From: Xanthobacter dioxanivorans
Lineage (GTDB): Bacteria; Pseudomonadota; Alphaproteobacteria; Rhizobiales; Xanthobacteraceae
DNA: 64,000 nucleotides
NCBI RefSeq assembly: GCF_016807805.1
Contig: NZ_CP063362.1
Coordinates: forward strand, 2,593,001 to 2,657,000
Direction: 5' to 3'
How positions within the stretch are numbered: the first letter of the stretch is position 1; the number at the start of each line of letters is the position of its first letter. The notes beneath the pieces were generated by a model. It was given only the letters and a program-made list of their open reading frames with translations, did not search any database and had not been told where the DNA came from. The position numbers and the translations under genes were made by a program. Below are positions 7,816 through 16,440 of the stretch, piece by piece.

Positions 7816-9081
7816 TCACGTCGCAGGTGCGCCAGTTGATTCATGCTTGCCCGCCGGCCTCATAGCAATCGCGGCCGAGTTCTTCGTTGCTGCGAATGCG
7901 CCTATAACCGCGAGGTTCAGCATGCCTGAGAGGCCCGCCAATAGGAACGAGGGCGTGTAGCTGCGCGACAAGTCGAAGAGCACCCCTCCTGCATAGCCGC
8001 CCAGCGCCATTCCCGCCCACGCGACCATCATCACGGCACCGATGGCTCCGCCAAAGCGGCAGGCTGGCACTGCCTGGCGCACGCAAAGCGACAGAGAGGT
8101 CATGTTGCCCGCGAAACCGAATCCGAAAAGGGCGGAGAGAGCCATAAACGACAGGCTGTCTCCGAGCGCCGGAAATGCCATCACGCAAGCGGTCTGGATG
8201 GTCGACGCCAGGGCATAGACCTTCAAAGGGCCGATCCGATCGGCGATCAAACCACAGCACACGCGACCGACCGCGCCGGCAATCATCGCCAGGACCAAGC
8301 TGTTGACGCCAACGCCGGGCGAGCCGCAGATCATGCCGATGAAGCTCGCCATGTGCACGACCGGCACGCCCATGCACGCGCAGCACAGGAATGCGGCGAA
8401 CGCCAGCACCGCCACTGTGCCCCTCTCAGCCCTCGCCGTATCGAGAACACTAGCCACGTTAGCCGCGGGCGCCCGCGTTCCCTCCGGCCAGTTCAGCACA
8501 GGCAAGGCGAGGGCAAGTACAGCAAGAAGTGTGATGCCAGTTCCGACAAAGGCCCAGCGCCAACCGAATGCGTTGATGAGAAAACTGGCGAAGAAGGGAA
8601 GCAGGCCTTGCCCCAGTGCTCCACCGGCAGTGACCAATCCCATCACCAATCCGCGCCGTTCGGGGAACCATTCGCCGCTGGTCGAGAGGAGCGAGGAGTA
8701 GAGCACGGAGAAGCCGAAGCCGCCGTAGGCTGCATGAGCTACGTTGAATACGAGCAAGGACTGGAGGCTCGACATCGCCAGCAGCGAGCCCACCATTCCG
8801 GCGGCACCGATTGCGAACAGGATCCGGACGTCCATGCGGTCGGAAAGCCGGCCCCAGAACAGACCGCCGATGGCCATTCCGGCGGTGGACAAGGCATAGC
8901 CCAGGCTGGTGTCCGACCGCGACCACTGGAGGTCGGCTTCGATTGGACCCATGAAGACCGTGATCAGTCCCAAGCCGCCAAATCCCATAGCCATGGCGGC
9001 CGTGGCCGCAAGCACGACCAGGGCTCCGCGGCTGCTGCGGCCCGCCGGCAGGCGATGATGGAGGACGGGGTTGGTTGACAC
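7816..9081 (-). CDS. MFS transporter, monocarboxylate / oxalate-formate antiporter type
   Basis: A 421-residue major facilitator with about twelve hydrophobic segments. Loop 2-3 has the family signature GGLFWGRLSDRMD, and TM5 is glycine-rich (GLVTAGGALGQGLLPF). The start is probably GTG at 9081; a ribosome site is weak and an internal ATG start would cut into TM1. It is bordered by gene fragments on one side and a direct repeat on the other, so its partner enzymes are not obvious. The substrate is unknown, most likely a small organic acid. Confidence 0.85.
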   Translation of the reverse strand: MSTNPVLHHRLPAGRSSRGALVVLAATAAMAMGFGGLGLITVFMGPIEADLQWSRSDTSLGYALSTAGMAIGGLFWGRLSDRMDVRILFAIGAAGMVGSLLAMSSLQSLLVFNVAHAAYGGFGFSVLYSSLLSTSGEWFPERRGLVMGLVTAGGALGQGLLPFFASFLINAFGWRWAFVGTGITLLAVLALALPVLNWPEGTRAPAANVASVLDTARAERGTVAVLAFAAFLCCACMGVPVVHMASFIGMICGSPGVGVNSLVLAMIAGAVGRVCCGLIADRIGPLKVYALASTIQTACVMAFPALGDSLSFMALSALFGFGFAGNMTSLSLCVRQAVPACRFGGAIGAVMMVAWAGMALGGYAGGVLFDLSRSYTPSFLLAGLSGMLNLAVIGAFAATKNSAAIAMRPAGKHESTGAPAT

Positions 9082-9225
9082 GGAGGCGATCCATTCGGTG
9101 TGCGTGTGTACGCAAGGGGATTGAGATCCATCAATTTCAAGATCGCCGCCCCTCGACCTGACGCACGCGGGTTTTCTGACGACGCTTGGAATGGGAAGCA
9201 GCGGCGTGCTGTCTGAAACGGGATG

Positions 9226-9247
9226 GCAGTGGAGGACCGCGCGTCCG
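9226..9247. repeat. Direct repeat, left copy (pairs with 13363-13384)
   Basis: A 22-base segment beginning GCAGTGGAGGACCGCGC recurs at 13363-13384 in the same orientation with a single mismatch. Weaker similarity extends about ten bases on each side (TGAA-CGGG before, GAG after). The two copies bracket the DUF4242 / winged-helix-TPR / cysteine synthase-glutaredoxin genes. This could be a recombination scar, the end of a lost element, or a shared regulatory site. Confidence 0.75.
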
Positions 9248-9360
9248 ATGAGGGGACCCTTCGTCCAAACCGGAAGACCCGGACGTGCCAGGCCCCCTCT
9301 GCGAGGTTCTCCCGCCGGTTTGGCTCACGGTGGCTGCATCGGCCGCGCGGTGCGTGGGTT

Positions 9361-9660
9361 TCACACCATCTCGGCTTCGACCGGGTCTGGCCGCACGACG
9401 ACGGTGGTCGCGACCGGGTAGAATTCCTCGCCCGGCATACCGACGCGGCGGGCATGCTCTCGGATGGCGTCACCATCCCTAGCTTCATAGATGCAAAAGG
9501 TGCCGATGCGGCCGTCGGGCTCGTTCACCACATAGCTGCGGATCCAGCGAACGCGGTCGGGCATCTCTTCGTTGCCGATCCTGGCGGACTTGGCGCCGGC
9601 CAGTTCCAGTTCGGCGAGCGACGCCCAGGCGCTCGGCCGGCGGATGACATAAAGTTGCAT
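9361..9660 (-). CDS. DUF4242 small protein (nickel-binding SCO4226-like family)
   Basis: A 99-residue protein starting MQLYVIRRPSAW, with IRSYVVNEPDGRIGTFCIYE and EHARRVGMPGEEFYPV, the hallmarks of the ferredoxin-like DUF4242 family. One family member, Streptomyces SCO4226, binds nickel. The ATG at 9660 is preceded by GAGGGAACTATGCA; an upstream in-frame extension lacks a ribosome site. It is co-directional with the winged-helix/TPR gene 155 bases upstream and probably belongs with it. Metal binding here is an inference from the family; function is otherwise unknown. Confidence 0.75.
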   Translation of the reverse strand: MQLYVIRRPSAWASLAELELAGAKSARIGNEEMPDRVRWIRSYVVNEPDGRIGTFCIYEARDGDAIREHARRVGMPGEEFYPVATTVVVRPDPVEAEMV

Positions 9661-9815
9661 TGCATAGTTCCCTCTGAACGGCCGAGCATCACCCGAGCCG
9701 AACACTGTGGCCGCGCACCATGCGTGACGACGTGGAAACTATGGGAGGTGGGCGCTGATCGTCCTTACCGGCGACTGATCTTACGATGATCATCTACGTC
9801 GGCGACGGTTTACCC

Positions 9816-11591
9816 TTACGCGGTCACTCCGGGCGGCTGCAGCCTGGAATCCAGCCTCGGTTGCAGATCCGCGGCCAACTTCTGAAGCCGCCGGGAGCCT
9901 ATGCGGGTGGCGATGCGCTCTGCTGCGGCGATCTCGATCTGCGCAGCGGCGCTGTTTCCGGCCTCGACCAAGAGACGAGCCAGTTCCAGCCGGACGCGCG
10001 CTGCGTGGTACTCGATCCCGGCGCTGGTCCAGAGCTGTCTGGCGAGCATCAGGAACGGTGTTGCCTCCGTGTCGCTCGCGAGCAGATGGCGTGTCTCGTT
10101 GATCAAGGCATGCACTGCCGGCTGCGTCCAGCGCGCGGATTGCATCTTCAACTCGTCCAGGGTGTTGGCGGCGATATCGCGATGGCCGCCCATGGCAGCG
10201 ATGCGTGCCTTGTGCGCCAAGAGAAGCCCGCGCCGTTGAACATGGTACCAGCTAGCGCCCTCAAGCACGCTGTCCAGAGCCGCCAACGCCATCTCCACCT
10301 TGCCCGTTTCGGCAAGCAGCACCGCGCTTCCCGGCTCAGCGTCCCAACCTGCAGCATATGCAGCGGCGTAGTCCTTTCGCGCCCCGTCCAAATCACCAAT
10401 CATAGCGCGGACGTCGCCGCGCACCCGATAACCATCGCCGATGGACCAGGATTCCTCCTCGGATAACTTCGGCAAAGCCTGGTCGATGGCCACAAGCGCG
10501 CCGCTGAGGTCACGCTGCGCTCCAAGGATCTCGGCGCGGTGCAGGTCGCAGGTCCCTGGAACAACTGCATAACTTGCGGCGCACCAACTGTCGAAACCCT
10601 CACTCCATTGCCGGGCGCGTGACCAGTCGGGATAGGTGCGGCAACTCCACAGGATGTTGCAGTAGACAAGGCTGCCCAAGACCGGATCCACGTTGCTCGA
10701 CAGGGCGATGGCCGCGGCGTGATTCTGCTGGTCGACGCCTTTCTCGATGTGCCCAAGCGAAATATTGTAGAAGCCCATATAGACTAGAGTGAGGGCGATT
10801 AGCCCTGAATCGCCGCACTGAACAGCGGCGCGATGGGACTGCTGCGCCAGATCGAGCGCCTCCGCCGCATTCCCGGCGAAGATGACCTGCCGCGCCTTCA
10901 TCCATAGCAAGTAGGCGCTTGTGCGCGGATCGTCGGCATCGCCGAGAAGCGCTTCGGCCCGTGCCATCCACCCCGAAGCTGCGGCCGGTGCCGAGCGCTC
11001 GAGTTCGAGCTTGGCGATCGTCACGGCTACTCTTGCGGCCAGCTCGGGCTTTCCCTCTGCGACATGTGCAGCGAGGGCGCAGGTCAGGACCGGTATCGCC
11101 GCGGCGGGGCGGCCCTGGCATTCCACGGCCAGTGCCCAAATTTCAATATCGGCCGCACAGAGCTGCCCCTCCGCGTCGAGCCTTTCGAAGACCATCGCAG
11201 CCCCGTGCCAGTCCTTCGCCCGTGCCAGCTCCAGCGCCCGGGCGCGACGGGGCTCGCTCGCATCGAAGCTCGGGACAGCGGCCCCAAGACTTGGCTCATC
11301 AATCGCGAAGCGATAGCCATGCCTGACGTAGCTGCGGATCGCATGTTCGAGCCCGCCCGCAGCGAGCGCTGCGCGGGCAAGGCTGACAGCACGCTGCAGC
11401 GAGGCTTCCGTGACGGTCAGGTTTGGCCAAAGGTTGTCCATCAACTCGTCCTTGGGCACCACGCGACCAGCGTTCCGGACGAGGTAGACCAGCAGGTCGA
11501 AGACGCGGGGCTGCATCTTCTGGGTAGCTCCCCGCAAGGTGAGGGAACGGGCCCCTTCATCCAGCTCGAAGAATCCAAAGCGGTGCAGCAT
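9816..11591 (-). CDS. Winged-helix (OmpR/CadC-type) regulator with a long TPR-like C-terminal region
   Basis: A 591-residue protein. Residues about 1-105 form an OmpR/PhoB-type winged helix (PRVFDLLVYLVRNAGRVVPK, then ELMDNLWPNLTVTEASLQRAV, ending VRHGYRF). The remaining 480 residues are Ala/Leu-rich helical repeats of TPR style with no recognisable ATPase or cyclase domain and no membrane segment. I take ATG 11591 because it begins the FGFFELDEGARSL domain; a longer reading to 11768 would cover the promoter of the divergent gene. It faces the cysteine synthase-glutaredoxin gene across 194 bases and is the obvious candidate regulator of it. Confidence 0.8.
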   Translation of the reverse strand: MLHRFGFFELDEGARSLTLRGATQKMQPRVFDLLVYLVRNAGRVVPKDELMDNLWPNLTVTEASLQRAVSLARAALAAGGLEHAIRSYVRHGYRFAIDEPSLGAAVPSFDASEPRRARALELARAKDWHGAAMVFERLDAEGQLCAADIEIWALAVECQGRPAAAIPVLTCALAAHVAEGKPELAARVAVTIAKLELERSAPAAASGWMARAEALLGDADDPRTSAYLLWMKARQVIFAGNAAEALDLAQQSHRAAVQCGDSGLIALTLVYMGFYNISLGHIEKGVDQQNHAAAIALSSNVDPVLGSLVYCNILWSCRTYPDWSRARQWSEGFDSWCAASYAVVPGTCDLHRAEILGAQRDLSGALVAIDQALPKLSEEESWSIGDGYRVRGDVRAMIGDLDGARKDYAAAYAAGWDAEPGSAVLLAETGKVEMALAALDSVLEGASWYHVQRRGLLLAHKARIAAMGGHRDIAANTLDELKMQSARWTQPAVHALINETRHLLASDTEATPFLMLARQLWTSAGIEYHAARVRLELARLLVEAGNSAAAQIEIAAAERIATRIGSRRLQKLAADLQPRLDSRLQPPGVTA

Positions 11592-11785
11592 CACGAATGG
11601 TCTCTGCAGAGGCCGAAAAACAACAAATGATAAGGGAACGATCAGCCACTGATAAGGACCCGTGCCAGGGTGCATCGCTAATTTCCAGCCAGCGAGGCCG
11701 GACGGCGGATGGAAGGCGCACGGACCGGCGCTGAGGCCCGCTCCTAGCCGGCCAAACAAAATCTTCATCCAGAAAGGATCGTGCG

Positions 11786-13285
11786 ATGTCCAAAATCTAT
11801 ACCTCCATCCTCGATACGATCGGCAACACGCCTGTCGTCCGCCTGGCGCGACTTTCCCCGCCTGACATGGAGCTTTATGCCAAGCTCGAGGCGTTCAATC
11901 CCTTGGGTTCGGTCAAGGACCGGCTGGCCCTGGGTGTCATCGAGGCCGCCGAGCGCGACGGCAGATTGAAGCCCGGCCAGACCGTGATCGAGGCGACGAG
12001 CGGCAACACCGGGATCGGGCTTGCGATGGTCTGCGCGCGCAAGGGCTATCCTCTGGTTATCGTGATGGCGGAGAGCTTCTCGGTCGAGCGCCGAAAGTTG
12101 ATGCGGTTCCTGGGCGCGCGGGTCGTGTTGACGCCCGCTGCCGAGAAGGGCACGGGCATGGTCGAGAAGGCATGCGAGCTCGCGGCGAAGCACGGATGGT
12201 TCTGGACCCGTCAATTCGAAAACCAGGCCAACGCCGACATTCACAGCCGCACGACCGCACGTGAAATCCTGGCGGCTTTCGGAGGGACGGGACCCGACTA
12301 TTTCGTGACCGGCGCGGGGACCGGGGGCACGCTCAAGGGCATTGCGCGGGTGCTGCGGGCCGAGAGTGCGGCCACGCGGATCGTCGTCTCGGAGCCCGAA
12401 AATACGCCGATGCTGGCAAGCGGATTGAGGCAGCGCTGCAAGGCTGATGGCACCCCGGCCGAGAGCCATCCGCTGTTCCGCCCGCATCCCATGCAGGGAT
12501 GGGCTCCCGACTTCATCCCGCAACTCACCGCGGACGCCCTCGACACCGGCCTGATCGATGCCATCCAACCCGTCGGCGGCGCAGAATCCCTGCGCCTCGC
12601 CCGCGAGCTTGCGCGGCAGGAAGGCATCTTCTGCGGCATCACCGGCGGCGCGACGCTGGCAGCGGCGCTCGAAGTCGCGAAGACGGCGCAAAAGGGCTCC
12701 CGCATCCTGTTCATGGTGCCCGATACGGGCGAGCGCTACCTGTCGACACCGCTCTTCGATGCGATCGAACAGGAGATGGACGCCGTCGAGAGGGAAATTT
12801 CGAATTCGACGCCGTCGTGCCGTTTCAGCGCCCCCGCATCGCAACCTGCGGCGGCAGCGGCGGCCGCAAGCGAACCGCCTCCGGATGGCGCCCGCCACTT
12901 CGTGCGACAGGCGATCAACGATCCGGAACAGCCCGTCGTGATGTTCGCGCTGGAATGGTGCGAATTCTGCTGGGCGGTGCGCCGGTTCCTCCGGGACCTG
13001 GGCCTTCCGTTCCGGTCGGTTGATCTCGATTCGGTGGCGATGCAGGCTGACGGAATAGGCGGCGATATCCGCAAGGTGCTGCATACCCTTACCGGCCAGC
13101 GCACCATTCCGCAGATATTCATCGGCGGCGCACATATCGGCGGCGCGGTTGACCTCCTTGACCTTCACGACCGCGGAGAGCTCATGACGTTTCTTGGCAA
13201 GGCCGGCATTCAGCCTGCCGGCGACCTGGCGCTCACAGCGCGGAGCTATTTGCCGAGATGGCTGGCCGCGAGATCCGTCGCATGA
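11786..13285 (+). CDS. Cysteine synthase (PLP, CysK/CysM fold) fused to a C-terminal glutaredoxin domain
   Basis: A 499-residue two-domain enzyme. Residues 1 to about 330 are an O-acetylserine sulfhydrylase-type fold II PLP enzyme: Lys44 in NPLGSVKDR forms the Schiff base, TSGNTG (71-76) is the substrate loop and GAGTGGT (176-182) binds the PLP phosphate. After an Ala/Pro-rich linker (about 345-370) comes a glutaredoxin domain with a CEFC redox pair (C392, C395) and TIPQIFIGGAHIGG downstream. The fusion suggests that thiol reduction, or glutathione/persulfide chemistry, is coupled to cysteine or S-substituted cysteine synthesis. It is divergent from the winged-helix/TPR regulator. The linkage is intact, with no sign of frameshift. 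Confidence 0.9.
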   Translation: MSKIYTSILDTIGNTPVVRLARLSPPDMELYAKLEAFNPLGSVKDRLALGVIEAAERDGRLKPGQTVIEATSGNTGIGLAMVCARKGYPLVIVMAESFSVERRKLMRFLGARVVLTPAAEKGTGMVEKACELAAKHGWFWTRQFENQANADIHSRTTAREILAAFGGTGPDYFVTGAGTGGTLKGIARVLRAESAATRIVVSEPENTPMLASGLRQRCKADGTPAESHPLFRPHPMQGWAPDFIPQLTADALDTGLIDAIQPVGGAESLRLARELARQEGIFCGITGGATLAAALEVAKTAQKGSRILFMVPDTGERYLSTPLFDAIEQEMDAVEREISNSTPSCRFSAPASQPAAAAAAASEPPPDGARHFVRQAINDPEQPVVMFALEWCEFCWAVRRFLRDLGLPFRSVDLDSVAMQADGIGGDIRKVLHTLTGQRTIPQIFIGGAHIGGAVDLLDLHDRGELMTFLGKAGIQPAGDLALTARSYLPRWLAARSVA

Positions 13286-13362
13286 AGCCAGAGGCGTCTC
13301 GTCACCCCGAGGGGCCCCCAACGGGCGCGCGCTTGGTGCTGATCCGCTACTTTTGAACGGGT

Positions 13363-13384
13363 GCAGTGGAGGACCGCGCATCCG
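13363..13384. repeat. Direct repeat, right copy (pairs with 9226-9247)
   Basis: The second copy of the 22-base repeat, 78 bases after the cysteine synthase-glutaredoxin stop and 148 bases before the interrupted integrase. It has one mismatch to the left copy (A for G at position 18). The surrounding 13286-13532 gap holds no gene. Confidence 0.75.
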
Positions 13385-13532
13385 GGTGAGAGGGCAGCTC
13401 CCTCCATCGAATGTCGGCAATTTGCGGAGAGGTCAGAGTCCGCAACTGGCGCGGGGGCGGGCTTCAATCTGTTCCCGATTCCCGATCATGGCGTTAGCTT
13501 ACAGCGGGGCTGCTCCTCGCAAGGAGGGCGCC

Positions 13533-14159
13533 ATGCACATCAATCAAGAAACCCTGTCCCAGCGCGAACCGTGGAATGCCGGCCGAATCGTCGGTGCAAA
13601 GCCTCCGCTGAAAGCCAAGCACATTTGGGCGCTGCGCACCCGGTTGCAGATCGGCAATCGCGTGCGCGATCTCACGATGTTCAATCTCGCAATCGATAGC
13701 AAGCTACGCGGTTGCGATCTCGTTGCATTGAAAGTCGGTGATGTCTTCTCCGGCAGCAGTGTCCGCTCGAGGTCAGTCGTCATCCAGCACAAGACCGGGC
13801 AGCCAGTCCCCTTTGAGATCACCGAGCCGACCAAGGACGCGCTTGCAGCTTGGCTCGCGATCCGGCGCGCAAAGGGCAGCGACTGGCTTTGGCCAAGCCG
13901 CAGCCATAGTGGAGGGCACGTCACTACGAGGCAGTAGGAGCGCCTCGTCGACCAATGGGTCACCTTGATCGGCCTCAATCCAGCCGGCTACGGGACACAC
14001 AGCCTGCGGCGAACAAAGGTCTCCATCCTTTACAAGCGGACCGGAAACCTCCGCGCCTGCCAGCTCCTGCTGGGCCATACCAAGCTCAAGAGCACCGTGC
14101 GCTATCTCGGCATCGAGGTCGACGACGCCTTGAGCCTGTCAAAGCAGACCGAGATCTGA
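13533..14159 (+). pseudogene. Small tyrosine recombinase/integrase interrupted by one in-frame TAG
   Basis: This encodes a phage-type integrase of about 208 codons, of the short kind common in rhizobia. A strong AAGGAGG precedes ATG 13533. The catalytic pieces are present: Arg in SKLRGCDLVALKV, HSLRR in YGTHSLRRTK, and LLGHTKLKSTVRYLG with the final Tyr. The frame is open throughout except for TAG at 13935-13937, between TRQ and ERLVDQWV, where relatives as I recall them carry Tyr (TAC or TAT). A single base change would explain it. Without readthrough, the product lacks the HxxR/H/Y half and is inactive. Confidence 0.85.
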
Positions 14160-14269
14160 GACTTGTAGTCGACAGATCCAAGGGATTGCCGGTACCGCTG
14201 GTCTAGAACGGACCGGGAGTGTGCTCGGCTCTTATCGGCGGATAAGTTCTCCGGAGCGCCCGACTTGCC

Positions 14270-15163
14270 TCAGAGCGGTATCGAGGACGCTCCATTGCCG
14301 ATGGCCAGCGCGGTCTCCTCTTCGGCTACCCGAATCGCGCGGGCGTGGGTGGAGGTCACCGGCCAGAGCAGTCCCAGCTCCCTTCGGGGTGCCGGCTCGG
14401 GGAGTGCATGCTTGCGGATGGTCAATCCTTCGGGAAGCGGCAGCGCGCGGTCCGGCACCAGCGAGACGCCGAGGCCGCGATGGACCAGGACGGCGATCGC
14501 ATCGAGCGCGTCGAGTTCGATCCGGTCTTTCGGACGTATCCGCTGCTGCCGCAGGTAATTCTCCGCGATCTGGCCGGACCACAGGGAGCGATCGTAGCGC
14601 ACCAGCGGCCGCTCCTTGAGTAGTCGGAGCGGATCGGCGCAGGCCTCGCTGCTGGAGGTTATGACGATAAAGCGCTCGGCCCTCAGGGCACGCCAGGCGA
14701 GGGTCTTGGGCAGCCTGAAGGGCGGATGGAACAGGAAACCTGCGTCCACCTCCCCCGCATTCAGCTTTTCGAAAATGTGAGCGGACGATCCCTTCTGGAC
14801 GATGATTTCTAGGTCCGGATACTTCTGCGCCAGAGCAGGAAGCACGTCGCACAGGATGGTCGTGATGGCAGTCTGGGCGACGCCGAGCCGCAATTGTCCA
14901 CGCGGCTTGTCTTGATCATGCACCGTCCTAAGGTCGCGCAGATCTCGCAGTATCCCTGCCGCGCGCAGCGCCAGCGCCTCGCCGGCCAAGGTGGGCCGGG
15001 CGGTGCGCCCCGAGCGGGCCATGAGGGCGAAGCCGAACTCCTCCTCCAGGGCACGGATCCGCAGCGCCAGCGTCGTCGGAGCGAGATTGAGCTGGCGAGC
15101 GGCCTCGGCGACGGAGCCGTGCTCGACCACGGCCACAAAGCACTCGAGAAAGCGCGTATCCAT
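14270..15163 (-). CDS. LysR family transcriptional regulator
   Basis: A 297-residue LysR-type regulator: N-terminal winged helix (RFLECFVAVVEHGSVAEAAR, with NLAPTTLALRIRALEEEFG as recognition helix) and a full periplasmic-binding-like effector domain. It is divergent from the Ldh2-type dehydrogenase gene; the shared gap holds a TCATAA-N8-TTATGA palindrome. It most likely activates the dehydrogenase/MFS/lactonase operon in response to its substrate. Confidence 0.9.
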   Translation of the reverse strand: MDTRFLECFVAVVEHGSVAEAARQLNLAPTTLALRIRALEEEFGFALMARSGRTARPTLAGEALALRAAGILRDLRDLRTVHDQDKPRGQLRLGVAQTAITTILCDVLPALAQKYPDLEIIVQKGSSAHIFEKLNAGEVDAGFLFHPPFRLPKTLAWRALRAERFIVITSSSEACADPLRLLKERPLVRYDRSLWSGQIAENYLRQQRIRPKDRIELDALDAIAVLVHRGLGVSLVPDRALPLPEGLTIRKHALPEPAPRRELGLLWPVTSTHARAIRVAEEETALAIGNGASSIPL

Positions 15164-15166
15164 TGC

Positions 15167-15186
15167 TCATAAATCCTGCGTTATGA
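15167..15186. promoter_or_regulatory. Candidate LysR box
   Basis: The palindrome TCATAA-N8-TTATGA has perfect 6-base arms and begins 4 bases upstream of the LysR start codon, which would place a bound LysR over its own promoter. LysR proteins bind interrupted dyads of this T-N11-A kind between divergent genes. Confidence 0.5.
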
Positions 15187-15310
15187 AGGCATGTATAGCT
15201 TCGTTTTCATATCCTATCCACCGCCCCATAATTGTCGTCAAGAAGCGTGCCGGCCGGCCCGGGAAAGATGCGGAAAGCATGCGCTTGTCCGCAGGAGTGG
15301 AGGAAGCGTT

Positions 15311-16362
15311 TTGTTGGACAAGCAATCGAAGCCGGTCCTGTCCGAGGCCGAGCTGACCGAACTCGCGACGACGGCGCTGACGGGGCTGGGCCTCGACCGG
15401 AAGGATGCCGTCGATGCCGCCCGTGTCCTAGCGCTCGCGGAGATGTTCGGCCTTGCGACCCATGGGGTCGGCCGCATTGAATCCTATGGCGAGCGCCTTC
15501 AGATCAACGGCATCAATCCGCGCCCGTCCATCACGGTCGAACAGGTCACGCCCGCACTTGTCCGCGTGGACGGCGACAATGGCGTCGGTCCCCTGGTCGG
15601 GATGCGGGCGCTGGAAGCCGCCATGGCCGCTACCGCAACCACAGGCGTCGCGCTGGCGCTGGCCCGCGGCAGCAATCATTTCGGTCCGGTCTCGCCCTAC
15701 AGCCATATCGCCGCAGAGGCCGGCTTTGCTAGCCTCATTGGCAGCAACGCCACCACCACCATCGTGCCCTGGGGCGGACGCGAGGCGCGTCTTGGCAACA
15801 GCCCGTGCGGCTTCGGCTTTCCCAATCCCGGGGGCGATCCCATCATCCTCGATATGGCAATCAGCGTCGCGGCCCGGGCCAAGATCCGGAACGCCGCCAA
15901 GGCGGGCCAGCCCATTCCCGACACCTGGGCGACCGATCGGCTCGGTCGCCCCACCACCGATCCGAATGCGGCACTGGACGGCTTCCTCCTGCCCATCGGG
16001 GGCCACAAGGGCTACGGCCTCGCTCTGGTCGTCGACCTGCTGGCAGGCCTTCTCTCGGGTGCGGCCTATCTCACCCACGTCAAATCCTGGGTCGACGCGC
16101 CCGAAGAGCCACAGAATCTTGGCCATTACTTCCTTCTGATTGATACCCGGCGCCTCGGCCCCCCGATTGGCTGTCCGAGCGCATGGAAGATTTCGCCCAC
16201 ATCCTGCACACGACCCCGCCGGCCGATCCCAAGTCTCCCGTGCTGGTGCCCGGCGAGATCGAGAACCGGAACCTCGCGCGGGCACGGCGGGAGGGCATCG
16301 CCGTCGACCAGGCCCTGCTCGCCAAGCTTCAGGAACTGGCGTCCCGCTCGCCTCAGGACTGA
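15311..16362 (+). CDS. Ldh2-family NAD(P)-dependent dehydrogenase (malate/L-lactate/sulfolactate type), one-base frameshift near the 3' end
   Basis: About 350 codons of the Ldh2/YbiC oxidoreductase family: GLATHGVGRIESYG near the N-terminus, SNHFGPVSPYSHIAAEAG with the conserved His, and GGHKGYGLALVVDLLAGLLSG. It probably oxidises a 2-hydroxy acid. The start appears to be TTG 15311 behind GGAGGAAGCG; no ATG is near. The frame breaks at a run of six C (16159-16164). One extra C restores PDWLSERMEDFAH and the normal ending VLVPGEIENRN...ASRSPQD at 16362. All else is healthy, so a sequencing error is as likely as a real mutation. Confidence 0.8.
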
Positions 16363-16440
16363 CCTCATCATATTGCCCGCACAAGACGGGCACCAACCAA
16401 GAAAGGCCTCGGCAACAAGAGGCTGAACGGGGAGGAAACC

